From Pinguiococcus pyrenoidosus (lineage: Eukaryota > Sar > Pinguiophyceae > Pinguiochrysidales > Pinguiochrysidaceae), in assembly GCA_019677205.1 (NCBI GenBank), contig JAAMXY010000487.1, positions 1 through 64,000 of the forward strand: DNA of 64,000 nt. Reading direction: 5' to 3'. Position numbers and translations under genes: made by a program. The notes below the pieces were generated by a model, which worked only from the letters and a program-made list of their open reading frames with translations, ran no database searches and had not been told where the DNA came from. Below, in pieces: positions 9,345 through 19,651 of the stretch; within the stretch, counting starts at the first letter, position 1; each line of letters opens with the position of its first letter.

Positions 9345-11072
9345 CTATGACACATTGACATTGACGCCAACGCCGAAACCTCGCCCGGGTCCCGAACCTT
9401 GACCTGAACCTGATCCTGGGTTGCGGCGGACGTACACGTTCTCCATGCCACCGGGGCCGCCCATGCCGAGTTGGCCGGAGCCCAGGGATGGGTTCGCGGT
9501 CGAGGGAGCGGAGGAGGCCCTGCTGGGCATGCCCGGGTGATGTACACTTGGGTTCATGGTGATCCCCTGCTGCTGCGGAGCAAGCGGGCCGGAGCCAATC
9601 CCTCCTAAGCCTAGCGGCTGGCCCGACATCTGCGATCCGTGGCCGTTGCCGACGAAGTGGCCCATCCCATGGCTGGGCGGGCCATGCACGGCGTTGGGCG
9701 CGAGCGCCGCGCCGAAGCCTTCGGCATTGGCGTTCAGGCTCGTCCCGCCGGCCGCGGAGTTCACACTGGCGTTGGGTCCGAGACTCATACTACTCAGTCC
9801 GCTCAAGAGCGACGAATGCGCAGACGCACCGTTCCCGTGCGAGCCCATCATGCCCATGCTACCGCTGGAGCTCGTGCTCGAGCTCGATCCGCCCTCGGAG
9901 TCCAACCCAGCCGCATCGAGCGACGCACCCAGGCTGAGCGGATCGGCCTGCAGCGGCTCGTGGTCGTAGGCGCCGTCGTTGTGCGCACCCGGCGACCCGC
10001 TCGCGTCCTCGTCACCGCCCGGCGCTCCCAAGAACGAGTGCAGGTGAGCCTGGTCGTAGGACGGGGACCCGCCCTGCTCGGTGTGGCCTGCGGACGGGGC
10101 CGAGGACCCCCGGTACGGCTGCGCGGTGCCATTTCCTCCATACTGCGCTGATCCGGACGCGGCCGGCTTGCTGAAGGTCACGGCGAGCTGAGGTCGGTAG
10201 CCCGCGGTGTGGTTGGTGCCGTAGCCGAAGAGCTCGCCCTTGAAGCGAGCTTCTAGGCGCGCGTCGAAGCCCACCTCGAGCAGCTTGTTGAACGACAGGA
10301 GGGTGAGGAGAGCATCCGATCCCGCCTGGTGCATGGGGCCGATGCGCTCGCAGCCCAGGTCGTCCGCGAGCTTGCTCAGGCCTCCGTGCATGTTCACCTC
10401 GTGCATCATGTACTTGATGTCGTAGAGGCTGGGGAAGTACATGAGCAGCAGCTCGAAGAACTTGGTCTCCTCTTGCGGGAGCTGCATGTTCGTGAGGAGC
10501 TTGAGCAGGTAGCCAAAGTCGTAGCCGGAGTGGAAGCTGACCCACTTGATTTCCGGCACGAGCACCAGGCCGGAGCTGATCAGCAGCTCGGCGAAGTCCT
10601 GCACGTCGATGCCGTCCGACTCGAGCAGCTCGAAGTCGATGCCGCTGCTCTGCAGCAGGTCGATGCTGTCTTGCGCGTACATGTCTTCGGTGAGGCTAAA
10701 CTTGAAATTGAATTGCCAGCACTGGCAGCCCGGCGGGAAGTTGCCGTCCTCGTCGGCGAAGCAAAGGCCCAGCTGGATGATCCGCAGGAGGTCACAGTTG
10801 CAGCGTAGGCTTTGGTACGCATAGTCGGGGGAGTTCGGCGGACAGATGGGCCTGGCCACCACGCCCGGGAACTCCGTATCCATCGCGACGAAGGGGTACT
10901 CGTCCACGATCTCGCACATCTTCGCCACTTCTTCGTGGAGGTTGTAGGCCCAGACGTTGCGAATCTCCACCTTGGAGCCGTTGGACACGTTGGGGTTGGG
11001 GTACACCCCGGCGCCCATGCTCTCATGCTCGGGCGCCGGGTTGCCGCCGTCTTTCACGGGTAACCGCGGCAT
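9345..11072 (-). CDS. CAF1: CCR4-NOT deadenylase CAF1/POP2 with a long Gly/Ser/Asn-rich tail
   Basis: Single exon, 575 residues. CAF1 (CNOT7/8, POP2) is the DEDD 3'-5' exonuclease of the CCR4-NOT complex and shortens mRNA poly(A) tails. All catalytic positions are visible: D65 and E67 in AMDTEFPG, D185 in FHSGYDFGYL, and H248/D253 in HQAGSDALL. The fold follows the family from EIRNVWAYNLHEEV to about residue 285. After that come roughly 290 residues rich in Gly, Ser, Asn, Met and Pro, against a usual total length of 280-300. The tail ends VNVNVNVS. ATG 11072 is the natural start. Low-complexity tails of this kind often drive granule assembly, which is inference. Confidence 0.93.
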   Translation of the reverse strand: MPRLPVKDGGNPAPEHESMGAGVYPNPNVSNGSKVEIRNVWAYNLHEEVAKMCEIVDEYPFVAMDTEFPGVVARPICPPNSPDYAYQSLRCNCDLLRIIQLGLCFADEDGNFPPGCQCWQFNFKFSLTEDMYAQDSIDLLQSSGIDFELLESDGIDVQDFAELLISSGLVLVPEIKWVSFHSGYDFGYLLKLLTNMQLPQEETKFFELLLMYFPSLYDIKYMMHEVNMHGGLSKLADDLGCERIGPMHQAGSDALLTLLSFNKLLEVGFDARLEARFKGELFGYGTNHTAGYRPQLAVTFSKPAASGSAQYGGNGTAQPYRGSSAPSAGHTEQGGSPSYDQAHLHSFLGAPGGDEDASGSPGAHNDGAYDHEPLQADPLSLGASLDAAGLDSEGGSSSSTSSSGSMGMMGSHGNGASAHSSLLSGLSSMSLGPNASVNSAAGGTSLNANAEGFGAALAPNAVHGPPSHGMGHFVGNGHGSQMSGQPLGLGGIGSGPLAPQQQGITMNPSVHHPGMPSRASSAPSTANPSLGSGQLGMGGPGGMENVYVRRNPGSGSGQGSGPGRGFGVGVNVNVS

Positions 11073-12171
11073 GAAGCGAAGTCTTCCGAGGGGCTCCGCC
11101 GCCGCTTCTTTCGCGTCTGCGCCACAAGATTTTTAACCCGTTAGACGGCGCGCCCACTTCTCTCACACCCCTCCTGCTCAAACATCCACCGCAGACACCC
11201 TGAAGCCCCGCAGACGGAAGCGCGGAAGACGACCGCCTTCGTCTTCTGCTTCAAGGCGCTCCGGCCGAAGTGGCGCGTTTCCGCGCCTCGCGCGCGCTAC
11301 GCGCAGTGCGGCGCCTTCGCACGGCCGCCAGGGTACTTACATTCCGAAAATTAGAGGGTCCGGATGTCTGGTGCTTCTGCCAAATCCCGTAGGCGCCTCT
11401 CGGGCATTTTGCGTCCGTCCGTCTTCTTTTTTGCCGTCGCCTCGCCGGTCGCGTCTCGCGCGCCACAGGTCGGAGTCGCTGCTGGTGACCTCGGCGTCAA
11501 GGCGCCCGAGTCGGTTCGGAGAGAGCGCCGTAAATAGGAAAGGGCGCTGGTCGGTAACTTAAATGCGCGCGACTATACTTTGCGCCAAAGCTCGCGTGGC
11601 GCTCTTTTCACTTTTGGCTCCTTAGCGACGCCATAGGATGCGCCACCAACTTCCACTCGCGCGCACCTCGAATTTTTGCTGGCGGTACTGCGTGCCGCGT
11701 ACTCCCGTGGCAATTCCCCTTGGGGTAGCTCTGACACACCATCGTAGCATTTTTGAGTACGCGTACCCCAGTAGGTATCGTACCAGATTTCGAAGAGCTT
11801 CTGCGTGTTGCACTAATTTCAATATTTATTATGTTTTATGAATATGGATTATATGATGGAATCAAGAGTACCTAGGTAGGAAATGTTCAGTTTTAAAGGC
11901 CCGCGGCATATTTTCCTCGTTTCTTTGCCAAACCATTCGCGCTCAAAAGCAGACAGGCGTCGGGCGCTTTGGGCAGAGTCTCGCGAGATCCGCGTGACAT
12001 CAGCGATACCCTTGCGAAGCCCCAGAGGGCCACGCGTGCTCCGTAGCGCTGCTGGCTGTGAAAGTGTTTCGCTGTCATCGAGCAGAGCGGCCGTCGCTTT
12101 GCAGCTCGAGTTCTGTCTCGTGATCTGCTTCTTCTCCGTTCGTCGAGAGTCGAAGCGCGCCGGTGGGCACC
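11073..12171. other. Intergenic region between divergent CAF1 and Rpt6 genes
   Basis: About 1.1 kb with no supported gene. The left half is GC-rich; from about 11560 to 11880 it turns AT-rich. It contains two 10-bp perfect palindromes, GTACGCGTAC near 11756 and TACCTAGGTA at 11869-11878. The second occurs again at 14926. It probably holds the promoters of both flanking genes. Confidence 0.5.
11869..11878. promoter_or_regulatory. Palindrome TACCTAGGTA, copy 1
   Basis: A perfect 10-bp palindrome in an AT-rich intergenic pocket, about 300 bp upstream of the Rpt6 start. The identical palindrome recurs at 14926-14935 in another AT pocket. It is a candidate dimeric transcription-factor site. Confidence 0.3.
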
Positions 12172-13504
12172 ATGGCGGCCGCGATTGAGCAGCCCAAGGG
12201 CCTGCAGAACATGCTCGGCATCGAAAGCTACTATCAGTCCAGGGTGAGCGCCTTCCTATCCAGCTGGGTTTCGGGCCCGGCTCGCTGCCGCACCGACATC
12301 CGATGCCTGACAACGCGGGTCTTCCTCCTCATCTCCCTTTGCTTTGTGGTTTCGCTTTCGGTAGATTGATGAGCTGGAGATCTTGGTGCGCGAGAAGACC
12401 AAGAACCTGCGGCGCCTGAAGGCGCAGCGAAATGAGCTCAACGCGAAGGTGCGGCAGCTGCGCGACGAGCTGTACCACCTGCAGGAGCCGGGTTCGTACG
12501 TCGGGGAGGTGGTGAAGCAGATGGGCCGCGGCAAGGTGCTCGTCAAGGTGAATCCCGATGGCAAGTATGTCGTGGACGTGGACAAGGACATCGACATCAA
12601 GCTCTGCACGTCCACGACGCGCGTGGCGCTCCGCAACGACTCTTACCAGATCCACAAGATCCTGCCGACCAAGATCGACCCGCTCGTGAGCCTCATGAAG
12701 GTGGAGAAAGTGCCGGACTCCACCTACGACATGATCGGTGGCCTCGACAAGCAGATCCGGGAGATCAAGGAGGTCATCGAGCTGCCCATCAAGCACCCGG
12801 AGCTCTTCGAGTCCCTGGGCGTGGCGCAGCCGAAGGGCGTCCTGCTCTACGGCCCGCCCGGAACGGGAAAGACCCTTCTCGCGCGCGCGGTCGCGCACCA
12901 CACGGACTGCACCTTCATTCGCGTGTCCGGCTCGGAGCTTGTACAGAAATACATCGGAGAGGGTAGCCGCATGGTCCGCGAGCTCTTCGTCATGGCCCGC
13001 GAGAAGGCGCCCTCCATCATCTTCATGGATGAGATCGACTCCATCGGCTCGAGCCGGGTCGAGGGCAGCCAGGGCGGGGACTCCGAGGTCCAGCGCACGA
13101 TGCTCGAGCTTCTCAATCAGCTGGACGGCTTCGAGCCGAAGCAGAACATCAAGGTCATCATGGCCACCAACCGCATCGACATCCTGGATGCCGCGCTCCT
13201 GCGGCCGGGACGGATTGACCGCAAGATTGAGTTCCCGAATCCGACGCTGAGCTCCCGCATCGACATCATGTCGATCCACAGCCGCAAGATGAACCTCATG
13301 CGCGGCATCGACCTCAAGGTCATTGCCGAGAAGATGCAGCATTCGAGCGGAGCCGAGTGCAAGGCCGTGTGCACGGAGGCTGGCATGTTCGCGCTGCGGG
13401 AGCGACGAATCCACGTCACGCAGGAGGACTTCCTCATGGCGGTGGCCAAGGTCATGAAGAAGACGAATGACCAGGACGTCTCCATGCGGAAGATCTGGAA
13501 GTAG
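12172..13504 (+). CDS. RPT6: 26S proteasome regulatory ATPase Rpt6 (PSMC5)
   Basis: Two exons, 12172-12243 and 12365-13504, with a 121-nt intron (GTGAGC to GGTAG); 403 residues. Rpt6 is one of six AAA ATPases in the base of the 19S particle that unfold ubiquitinated substrates. The sequence follows animal PSMC5 almost throughout: the coiled coil [22 protein letters not shown] fold, [19 protein letters not shown], Walker A GPPGTGKT, Walker B FMDEID, the [12 protein letters not shown] pore-adjacent segment and the arginine-finger stretch [15 protein letters not shown]. It ends MRKIWK, matching the family's KLWK-type end. Length and domain order are normal. The first exon encodes only the divergent N-terminus ([16 protein letters not shown]). 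Confidence 0.97.
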
Positions 13505-13588
13505 GGCGGCTGCGGAGAGCGCGGCGCTTCATCGGCAGGCTTTGCAGAGAACACGAACGCAAATTTCTTGGCTCGTGAAGAGGACTCC

Positions 13589-14755
13589 TCACCTCTCCAT
13601 GGCGCTCTCTTTGGCTCTCCTGGTCATGGCCTCCCGGTGCTCGTAGACCTTCAGCTCTCGACAGAGATACGCCACAACCTTCGTGTTCACGCCACGGATA
13701 ATCAGCGCACTCAAGCCATCTCTTCTCTTCGGGTCCTTGCTACGGCTCTCACGCTCCTCGAAACTGAACTCCTCCGTCTCGAGCGCGCCGACGTTCGAGA
13801 AGTCCTGCACGTAGTCGCGGAGGAAGCCCGGCCGCAGTACCCGGCCCCGTGGAATCGCCGTCACGCGCAGGCCTCGCGTTAGTCTCCTCTGCCGATTTGA
13901 AGGCAGCACGAAGTTAAGGCTGCGAAGCCGCGTAGGCTCTGGTGATACGCGTCTCGTCCGCCCTCGGTAGTTACCTGCAGGGCTACCGCATCCATCGGCA
14001 AGTCGCCGGCGAGCCGCTGGTCGAATGCGTAGAGCAAATCCTTCGTGACGGCGTCCACCACCTGCAGCCTTTTCTCCATGACGGGCGGCTCCATCCTATC
14101 CAAAACCCGCGGTTGCATGGGCCCCGCCGAGCTCGGTCGCCCAGCGTTTGCACCGTCCACCCGCTCCTGCTCAGCTTGGTGGGAAGGCCCGGTCCCACCG
14201 GCAGCCTCGGCAACGGCCGGAGCGGGCATCATCCTGGGTGCGCCGTAGGGAGGCATGCCTCCCGGCGGCATGTGCATCCCGTCCATGGGCGCTCCCCTCC
14301 CCATCGGCATTCCGTGCTGTCCCATCATACCTTTGGGAGTCCATCAGAACAAGTTCAGATCAGTCGGCTGGGCTGTGCGAACGTCTGCAACGGGTGCAGG
14401 GACAAACGCAAAACGCTCCTCTTGGCGTACCAGGCGGCATGTCCCTCCTCGGCATGTGGCCCATCCTGGGTCCAGGCCCCATCGGTGCGCCTTTTCGTGT
14501 TCGGAGCAGCAGTGCAATATCGTCAGAAGTTAAACCGCCCCCCTCCAAAACCAAAAAGCCTGCGAGAACAAGCTGAGAAGCACCTGGATAGCCCTGTGGG
14601 AAATGCCCATAAGGATTTGGAGCGCCAAAGCCGCGGTGGCCTGGATGGCCAGGCCCGAACGGCATCCTTGGAGGCGGTCGCGCGCCTCTCGGATAGTTCC
14701 ACTGGCCACCGCGAGCGTACTCATACCGCCCGGGGGGCCGATCCCCAGGACGCAT
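13589..14755 (-). CDS. Unidentified Gly/Pro/Met-rich protein, four exons
   Basis: Built from splice signals: exons 14584-14755, 14431-14490, 13975-14330 and 13589-13888, with phases 1, 1 and 0 agreeing across all GT-AG introns; 295 residues. The N-terminal half is Arg/Gly/Pro/Met-rich (MRPGDRPPGRYEYARGGQ, MGRGAPMDGMHMPPGGMPPY), like RNA-binding or condensate-forming proteins. The C-terminal half looks globular and helical (VMEKRLQVVDAVTKDLLYAF, then LRDYVQDFSNVGALETEEF and VNTKVVAYLCREL). I do not recognise a family. It converges on Rpt6 with only 84 bp between stop codons. An additional upstream exon is possible, since the frame before the chosen ATG stays open for about 50 codons. Confidence 0.55.
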
Positions 14756-15284
14756 TGTACAGCGCGTCTGCGTCCGCGAAGATCTGCCGCCAAAACACAA
14801 AAAAACACGAAATGCACAAAAAAGCAAAAAAGGCGGAGAAGTAGTACAGTATGTATGAATACTAAGGTAGAATCTTTCCACACAACATACCGTACTCCAT
14901 GACACAGGAGTACATAATACCTACCTACCTAGGTACAACCGGAGTTTTCGTTTCTGTCCCCAGAGTCCGGTAAGAAAAGGGCGGATGGCTCTCGACGCCA
15001 ACGTCGCTATCGCCATGAGGACACCGCGGCCGGGGACCCGTGGCTGGCAGTGCCATGGCTGAGAGACTTGAGGCCTCTGCAGTTCCCCACCCCTTGTTTT
15101 GCCAACATGGATTCGCTTTGTTGCTGCCAGGGCGGGAGCAGCTGCAATCACCGACGCGGAATCCGCCGCTTGATGACTTCAGTCCAGAGTCCAAAATGCT
15201 CCGCCACGGCGACAACCTTGCTTTGCTTCGAAAGGGCTCGCGCATTGCTCCCCCTGCTTTCCGTCTCTGTGTCCAAATCCTAGC
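14756..15284. other. Divergent promoter region with A-rich and AT-rich tracts
   Basis: No gene is supported. An A-rich stretch (about 14795-14840) is followed by an AT-rich pocket (14850-14940) containing TACCTAGGTA. The rest, to the start of the IQ-repeat gene, is GC-rich without features. Confidence 0.5.
14926..14935. promoter_or_regulatory. Palindrome TACCTAGGTA, copy 2
   Basis: Identical to the palindrome at 11869 and flanked by extra ACCT repeats. It sits between the divergent Gly/Pro/Met-rich and IQ-repeat genes. It is a candidate regulatory site, by inference from recurrence only. Confidence 0.3.
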
Positions 15285-18200
15285 ATGAGCGAGCTGGCAA
15301 GAGCAGCCTTGATTCGCTCGCAGTTCAGCCTCGCTTGGCCTCCCGACCAGCATGCCTCTGCGCCGCGGAGCAAGAAGCAGCGGCGCTTAAGGCAGCAGCT
15401 GGAGGCCGCGAAGCTGGCTGCCTTGGAGAAGGGCTGGGACTCGCAGCTGCAAGCGCATGACTCCTGGAGGGCGCGGCGCCGCCGGGACGAAGGCGACGAG
15501 TTGCAGCGCGGCGGTCTGGAGCTTCGTCAGTCGGACCTGCTCAGCCCATTCGCCATCGCTCGTGTCTTCAATACTTTTCAGCGGTGTAAAGGCGGGGCCT
15601 CACTTCCTAAGCTGCCTTCCGGACGGCAGGTCCACAGCCTCGAAGAAGCGCGATCGTCTCGGCTCGCTACGCACGTCCGGCCAACTTCGCCGCTGTCGGA
15701 CCCGACGCACCGAGCAGCCGTTGCGGTGGCTACGTATCAGGACAGCGCTCTTGAGGACGCCGACGCGGCCTCTGCAGAGGCTCTAAAGAAGCTGCTGGAA
15801 AGCACGTCTAGGGCCAAGAGCATCCTGTATCAGACCACGCCGTCCGAAGCAGACAAGGAGATCCTACGCAAACTCCTGTGGCGAGAGCGATTGGTGTCCG
15901 ACTTGTTCCTGTTGACGGATACCCGGCTCCACCTCGAGCTGCCACATGTCGTGAGTTTGCTGCGCGAGATACGAGCCTTATCCCTGTGGGTGGTCGAGGC
16001 CATCGAGCGATGGAGGCAACGGCCAGTGCAGCAGCCGACAACGCCGATCTTCAGCTTCCGCGGCCGAAATGCGATCCTGTCGATCGCATCGGACTTGGAT
16101 TTCCTAGAGGACCGATGTCGAGGCATCTTCGGTCTGGAAGCCCTGTCGCAGATCTGCCTCATGCGCAATCCCTTTCTCGTCGAAGGAAGCCTCTTGCAGG
16201 GCTTTGCGGATGTGCCGACGAAAAGCCCTGACGAGGCCGCTTCAGGCGTTCTCGACAAAGCTGGAGACGCTGACCTGGGTGACAGCCACGCCACGGTCCG
16301 CGACCTGATTCACCCGCCGAGCGAGATGCTTCTTCGAGTCCGCGCGGCGGAGCGCGTCATCTTGAGAGAAGCCAGCGAGTACAACGTCGACATCGTCGTC
16401 GAGCCCGAGACAACGGGGCCAAGTCCCAAAGAGCAGAAGGCGCACCTTGCTGCAACGCTCCCAGCTAGGCCGCCTCCGCAGCTGTCCCTGCCCACAAAAG
16501 CAGAAGCGCCAAAGCAGTCGAACTATCCAGGAAGGGATGACGGACGAGATGTTCACCTGCTGGAAGAAAATACCTGCCCTGAAGATGAGGAAGCTTTGAG
16601 GGGCTTTCCACACGACTACGTTCTACGCAGTCTGCGGCAGAGGCTCGAGAAGCTCCGCGAAGAGAACAAAGCGTCAGTCGCCCAGGCCGAGGTCCTCGAC
16701 GAGGAAAACTTGGCGCTGGGCGAAGAGTTGATCCGGCTCTCCAAACAGGAGAAACAAGCCGAAGCAAGGTTAGCCACTTCGGACAGGCATTCGCGAAGCC
16801 TTGCGCTAACTCTGGAGATGCTGATCAAAGGTACCGCGCCGTTGTGAAACAGCGGAAGTATGCCGCGAGCGAGAGGACCAGAGCCGCTCTAGTCTTCTGG
16901 CATCGGGAAGTGGAGGCCTTGACGGAGGAGATCAGAACGAGACGCCGTCGGCTCTTTCATCAACGCCAAGAGTTCCAGCGCAGGTCCGATGCCCGAAGCT
17001 GATTTGGCATCTACCAAAGCAGGTTCATGTCCCGTTTAGGCCACTGACCTTACCCCTTTTTCTCTTTGCCGTGGCTCTGTTCTTCTAGGGAGCGGCTCGC
17101 TGAGATCGTCAACGACGAGATCTTCGCGAGGAAGGAGGAGCTGCGAGCGCGGGCAACGGAAAGAAAGCGACGCATGCTGTCTCGGAAGGACTGCTGCGCC
17201 ATCGCCATCCAGAGCGCTTATCGAGGCGCGATAGGCCGGCATCGCGCACGACTTAAACGGCTCAGTATGCACGTCGTGAAAGCGGCAGTGGACGGCGCAT
17301 TAAGCTGCATCGAAAGCTTGCTACAGAGAAGGTCGGCTGCCGTTCGAATCCAGGCCCGAGCGAGAGGCGTTTCCGCACGCGCCAAGCTGTCCAACGTTCA
17401 TGCTGGAAAGAACGCCGATGATGACGGTGAGGCGATCGCTGCTGCAACCAAGCTGCAGTCGACCGCTAGAATGCGTGGGGTGCGCGTGGATTATCAGCGG
17501 CGTCGACGAGCAGCAGTCAGGATCCAGTCTCGAGTACGAGGATGTCGAGCCCGCGCCAACTTGTCAGAGTCGCTTGGAAGCAGAAAAGCTCTCTTGAACG
17601 AGGACGCTGCAGTGCGCATTCAATCGATGATGAGAATGCGGCAAGAGCGTCGAAGCTTCCTTCGGCGACGAGATGCGGCCGTAAAGATCCAGGGGCAGAC
17701 ACGAGGATATGCTGCTCGTGTCAGATTCGCCCGGCCAGTGGTCTCTCATGCGACCCTCACGGAAGACGCGGCTGCAACGAAGCTACAGGCCATGGCCAGA
17801 ATGCGCGCGAAGCACAAAGCCTTTCAAAGACGCCGAGACTCTGCAACCAAGCCTCCAGCACCAGCAAGAGGCCAGCAGGTCAACGCTCGACGCCAGGCTT
17901 CTTCTCCGTACGCCGCTGCGAAGCGGCCCAAGCCCGCTATCAAGTCAACACATCCGCGTCGACCGAAGAAGACCGAAGAAGCAGCCGGAGAAGTCGTGGC
18001 TCAGCCCCGCGTCCCCCTAGCCGCTCTGACGGAGCGCCACTTTGATCGTTGGCTACAGCTTCGTGATCTGTCGGACGCCCGGGTCCCGCTGCGCAGCGCT
18101 GGCGTGCGGAGTGGGCTTGACATTGATACGCTACTAAGGCGAAAGCTTCTCTCGGAAGACATGCTGAGCTGCGGCGATCCCACGCGCCAAGCACTGGTTC

Positions 18201-19277
18201 GGCGCGTACTCCCCGTCGTCCAGGATGCCTGGCGAGATGGCGTCGCGATGGAAGAGCTGGAGGCCATCTTCGAGACATCGAGGAAAAGCTCGGTAAGGGT
18301 GCGACTTGAGTCTTGGATGGTCTCTTGAGCTTCCTTTTGATGACATCTGTCCCCCCCCCCCCCCTTTTCTTACTTTCTTTGATGTTGGTCGTCTCCCGGA
18401 GGCCGCGAAAACCCAACAAGTTGTGCAGCACTTCTGCAATCAACTGCAAGACGAGCAGAAACGCCTTTCGTTCAAGCTGGATTCGCTGCAGCACCTGCTG
18501 GGCGAAGAGGAAGTTCGGGATGAAGCAGCGCCCTCCGCCGAGAAAGAGCATGCTTCTCTGCCGCCACAGCTCCTGCGGGCTTTGGTGACGCAACGAAGCT
18601 TGGTTCGTCGAATGGAGCGCCTCATGGACGCCGCGAATCGAAGAGGACTCGCCTACGACTTGGGCGGCGCCGTGATTGATAAGGATGAGGAAGAGCAAAA
18701 TGCCGAACGGGTCCCCTCAGGCCGCTCCGACACCAGTCCTCTGCGGCACGACATTCCGCCGCCTTCCGTGGGTTTTCCGGGCAGCGAAGATGAGGAAAGC
18801 GGATCCAACGCAGATTCTGGCGACCTGGCAAGCATTCTCGTCAGGAACGGCGAGAAGCTTGGGAAGCGGCAGGCATCACAGCAGGCAGCGCCTCGCCAGC
18901 CTTCACGGCTACTGCGTAGCAAGTCCGAGAGGCATCTGCGGCATCTTGCCCGCCGCAAGCGTGGCAACATCCGGCCGCTCTCGGCCCAAGCAGCAAGGTG
19001 TCACACTTTGAGTGACTTGAAGTCGCTCACGGGTGCCATGGACGGCAGCCATCCAAGAGCAGACCTGGACTGCGCTCTGCAGAGCTCCGGAGATGCAGTC
19101 ATCATGGACGAGGCGAAGCTCGATGCGCGGCGAGCGGAGGCGGTATCGTACCTGCAGGGCCTGGCGAGAGCAGCCCTCGCCAAGGAGCGGGCTGCTGCGC
19201 GAGCTCGCGTGGAGGCAGCGCATGCCTTTCTCGTGAGGACCGCAACGATGGCCTCGACAGCATGCATGAGCCCTTGA
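15285..19277 (+). CDS. Large coiled-coil protein with a tandem IQ-motif array
   Basis: Four exons: 15285-16768, 16831-16983, 17089-18292 and 18402-19277, joined by GT-AG introns of 62, 105 and 109 nt with consistent phases; 1,238 residues. Exon 1 encodes a charged helical region and the start of a coiled coil (LRQRLEKLREENKASVAQAE) that continues through exon 2 (HREVEALTEEIRTRRRRLF). Exon 3 holds seven IQ motifs of the pattern A-x-x-[IL]-Q, such as AAVRIQARARG and AATKLQAMARMR, which bind calmodulin or myosin-light-chain-like proteins. They alternate between two subtypes. After them comes LTERHFDRWLQLRDL to LRRKLLSEDMLSCGDPTRQALV, a segment that resembles a SAM-like helical bundle. Exon 4 is another helical/low-complexity region. 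No motor domain is visible. A calcium-regulated cytoskeletal or centrosomal scaffold is the best inference. Confidence 0.72.
18350..18364 (+). repeat. Poly-C tract in intron 3 of the IQ-repeat gene
   Basis: About fifteen consecutive C form part of the polypyrimidine region between donor 18293 and acceptor 18401. A similar poly-C run occurs in the ALG3 intron next to an assembly gap. Confidence 0.85.
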
Positions 19278-19651
19278 TGGCTGTCGCGGTCCCGAGGTCC
19301 TCCAGCCGGCATTGCAGCAATCACCAACGAGCATCGTTCTTTGAAGCTGCAGAACATTCCACCAATCCCACCCAGCGTTGTCTCTGGGCCTCTGCAGGGC
19401 TCGTAAACCTTCTTCGGAGCAAAGAAATAAAAAGCGCCGAAAAAAAGTTGTGAATCGGCGGCTTTCTGCTGAGCAAGAACATCCCGGACCAGTCTTCTTC
19501 ATCCCCGGACCAGAGTCGCCGTACAACTGACCCAGCTACTTGAGTACTCTATATAAGTACGACGTGGCGATACTTCAGTATCAATCTCAATCACGCTCAA
19601 GCAAGGTACCCAGCGCGAATCGGTGGATTTGGGCGCTTTTTGTCCCCCGTA
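19278..19651. other. Gap with the promoter of the GMC oxidoreductase
   Basis: This holds the 3' UTR of the IQ-repeat gene and, from about 19530, a promoter-like stretch with a consensus TATA box at 19549. No gene is supported. Confidence 0.5.
19549..19557 (+). promoter_or_regulatory. TATA box of the GMC oxidoreductase gene
   Basis: CTATATAAG lies 95-103 bp before the ATG at 19652. Both the sequence and the distance fit a TATA box with transcription starting about 30 bp downstream. Core dinoflagellates generally lack TATA boxes, so this also bears on the identity of the organism. Confidence 0.55.

Noticed and set aside
18306-18401. Coding extension into the C-rich region of the IQ-repeat gene
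   Set aside because: The frame passes through a poly-C tract and reads PPPPP. Donor CG|GTAAGG and acceptor CCGGAG at phase 0 mark an intron.
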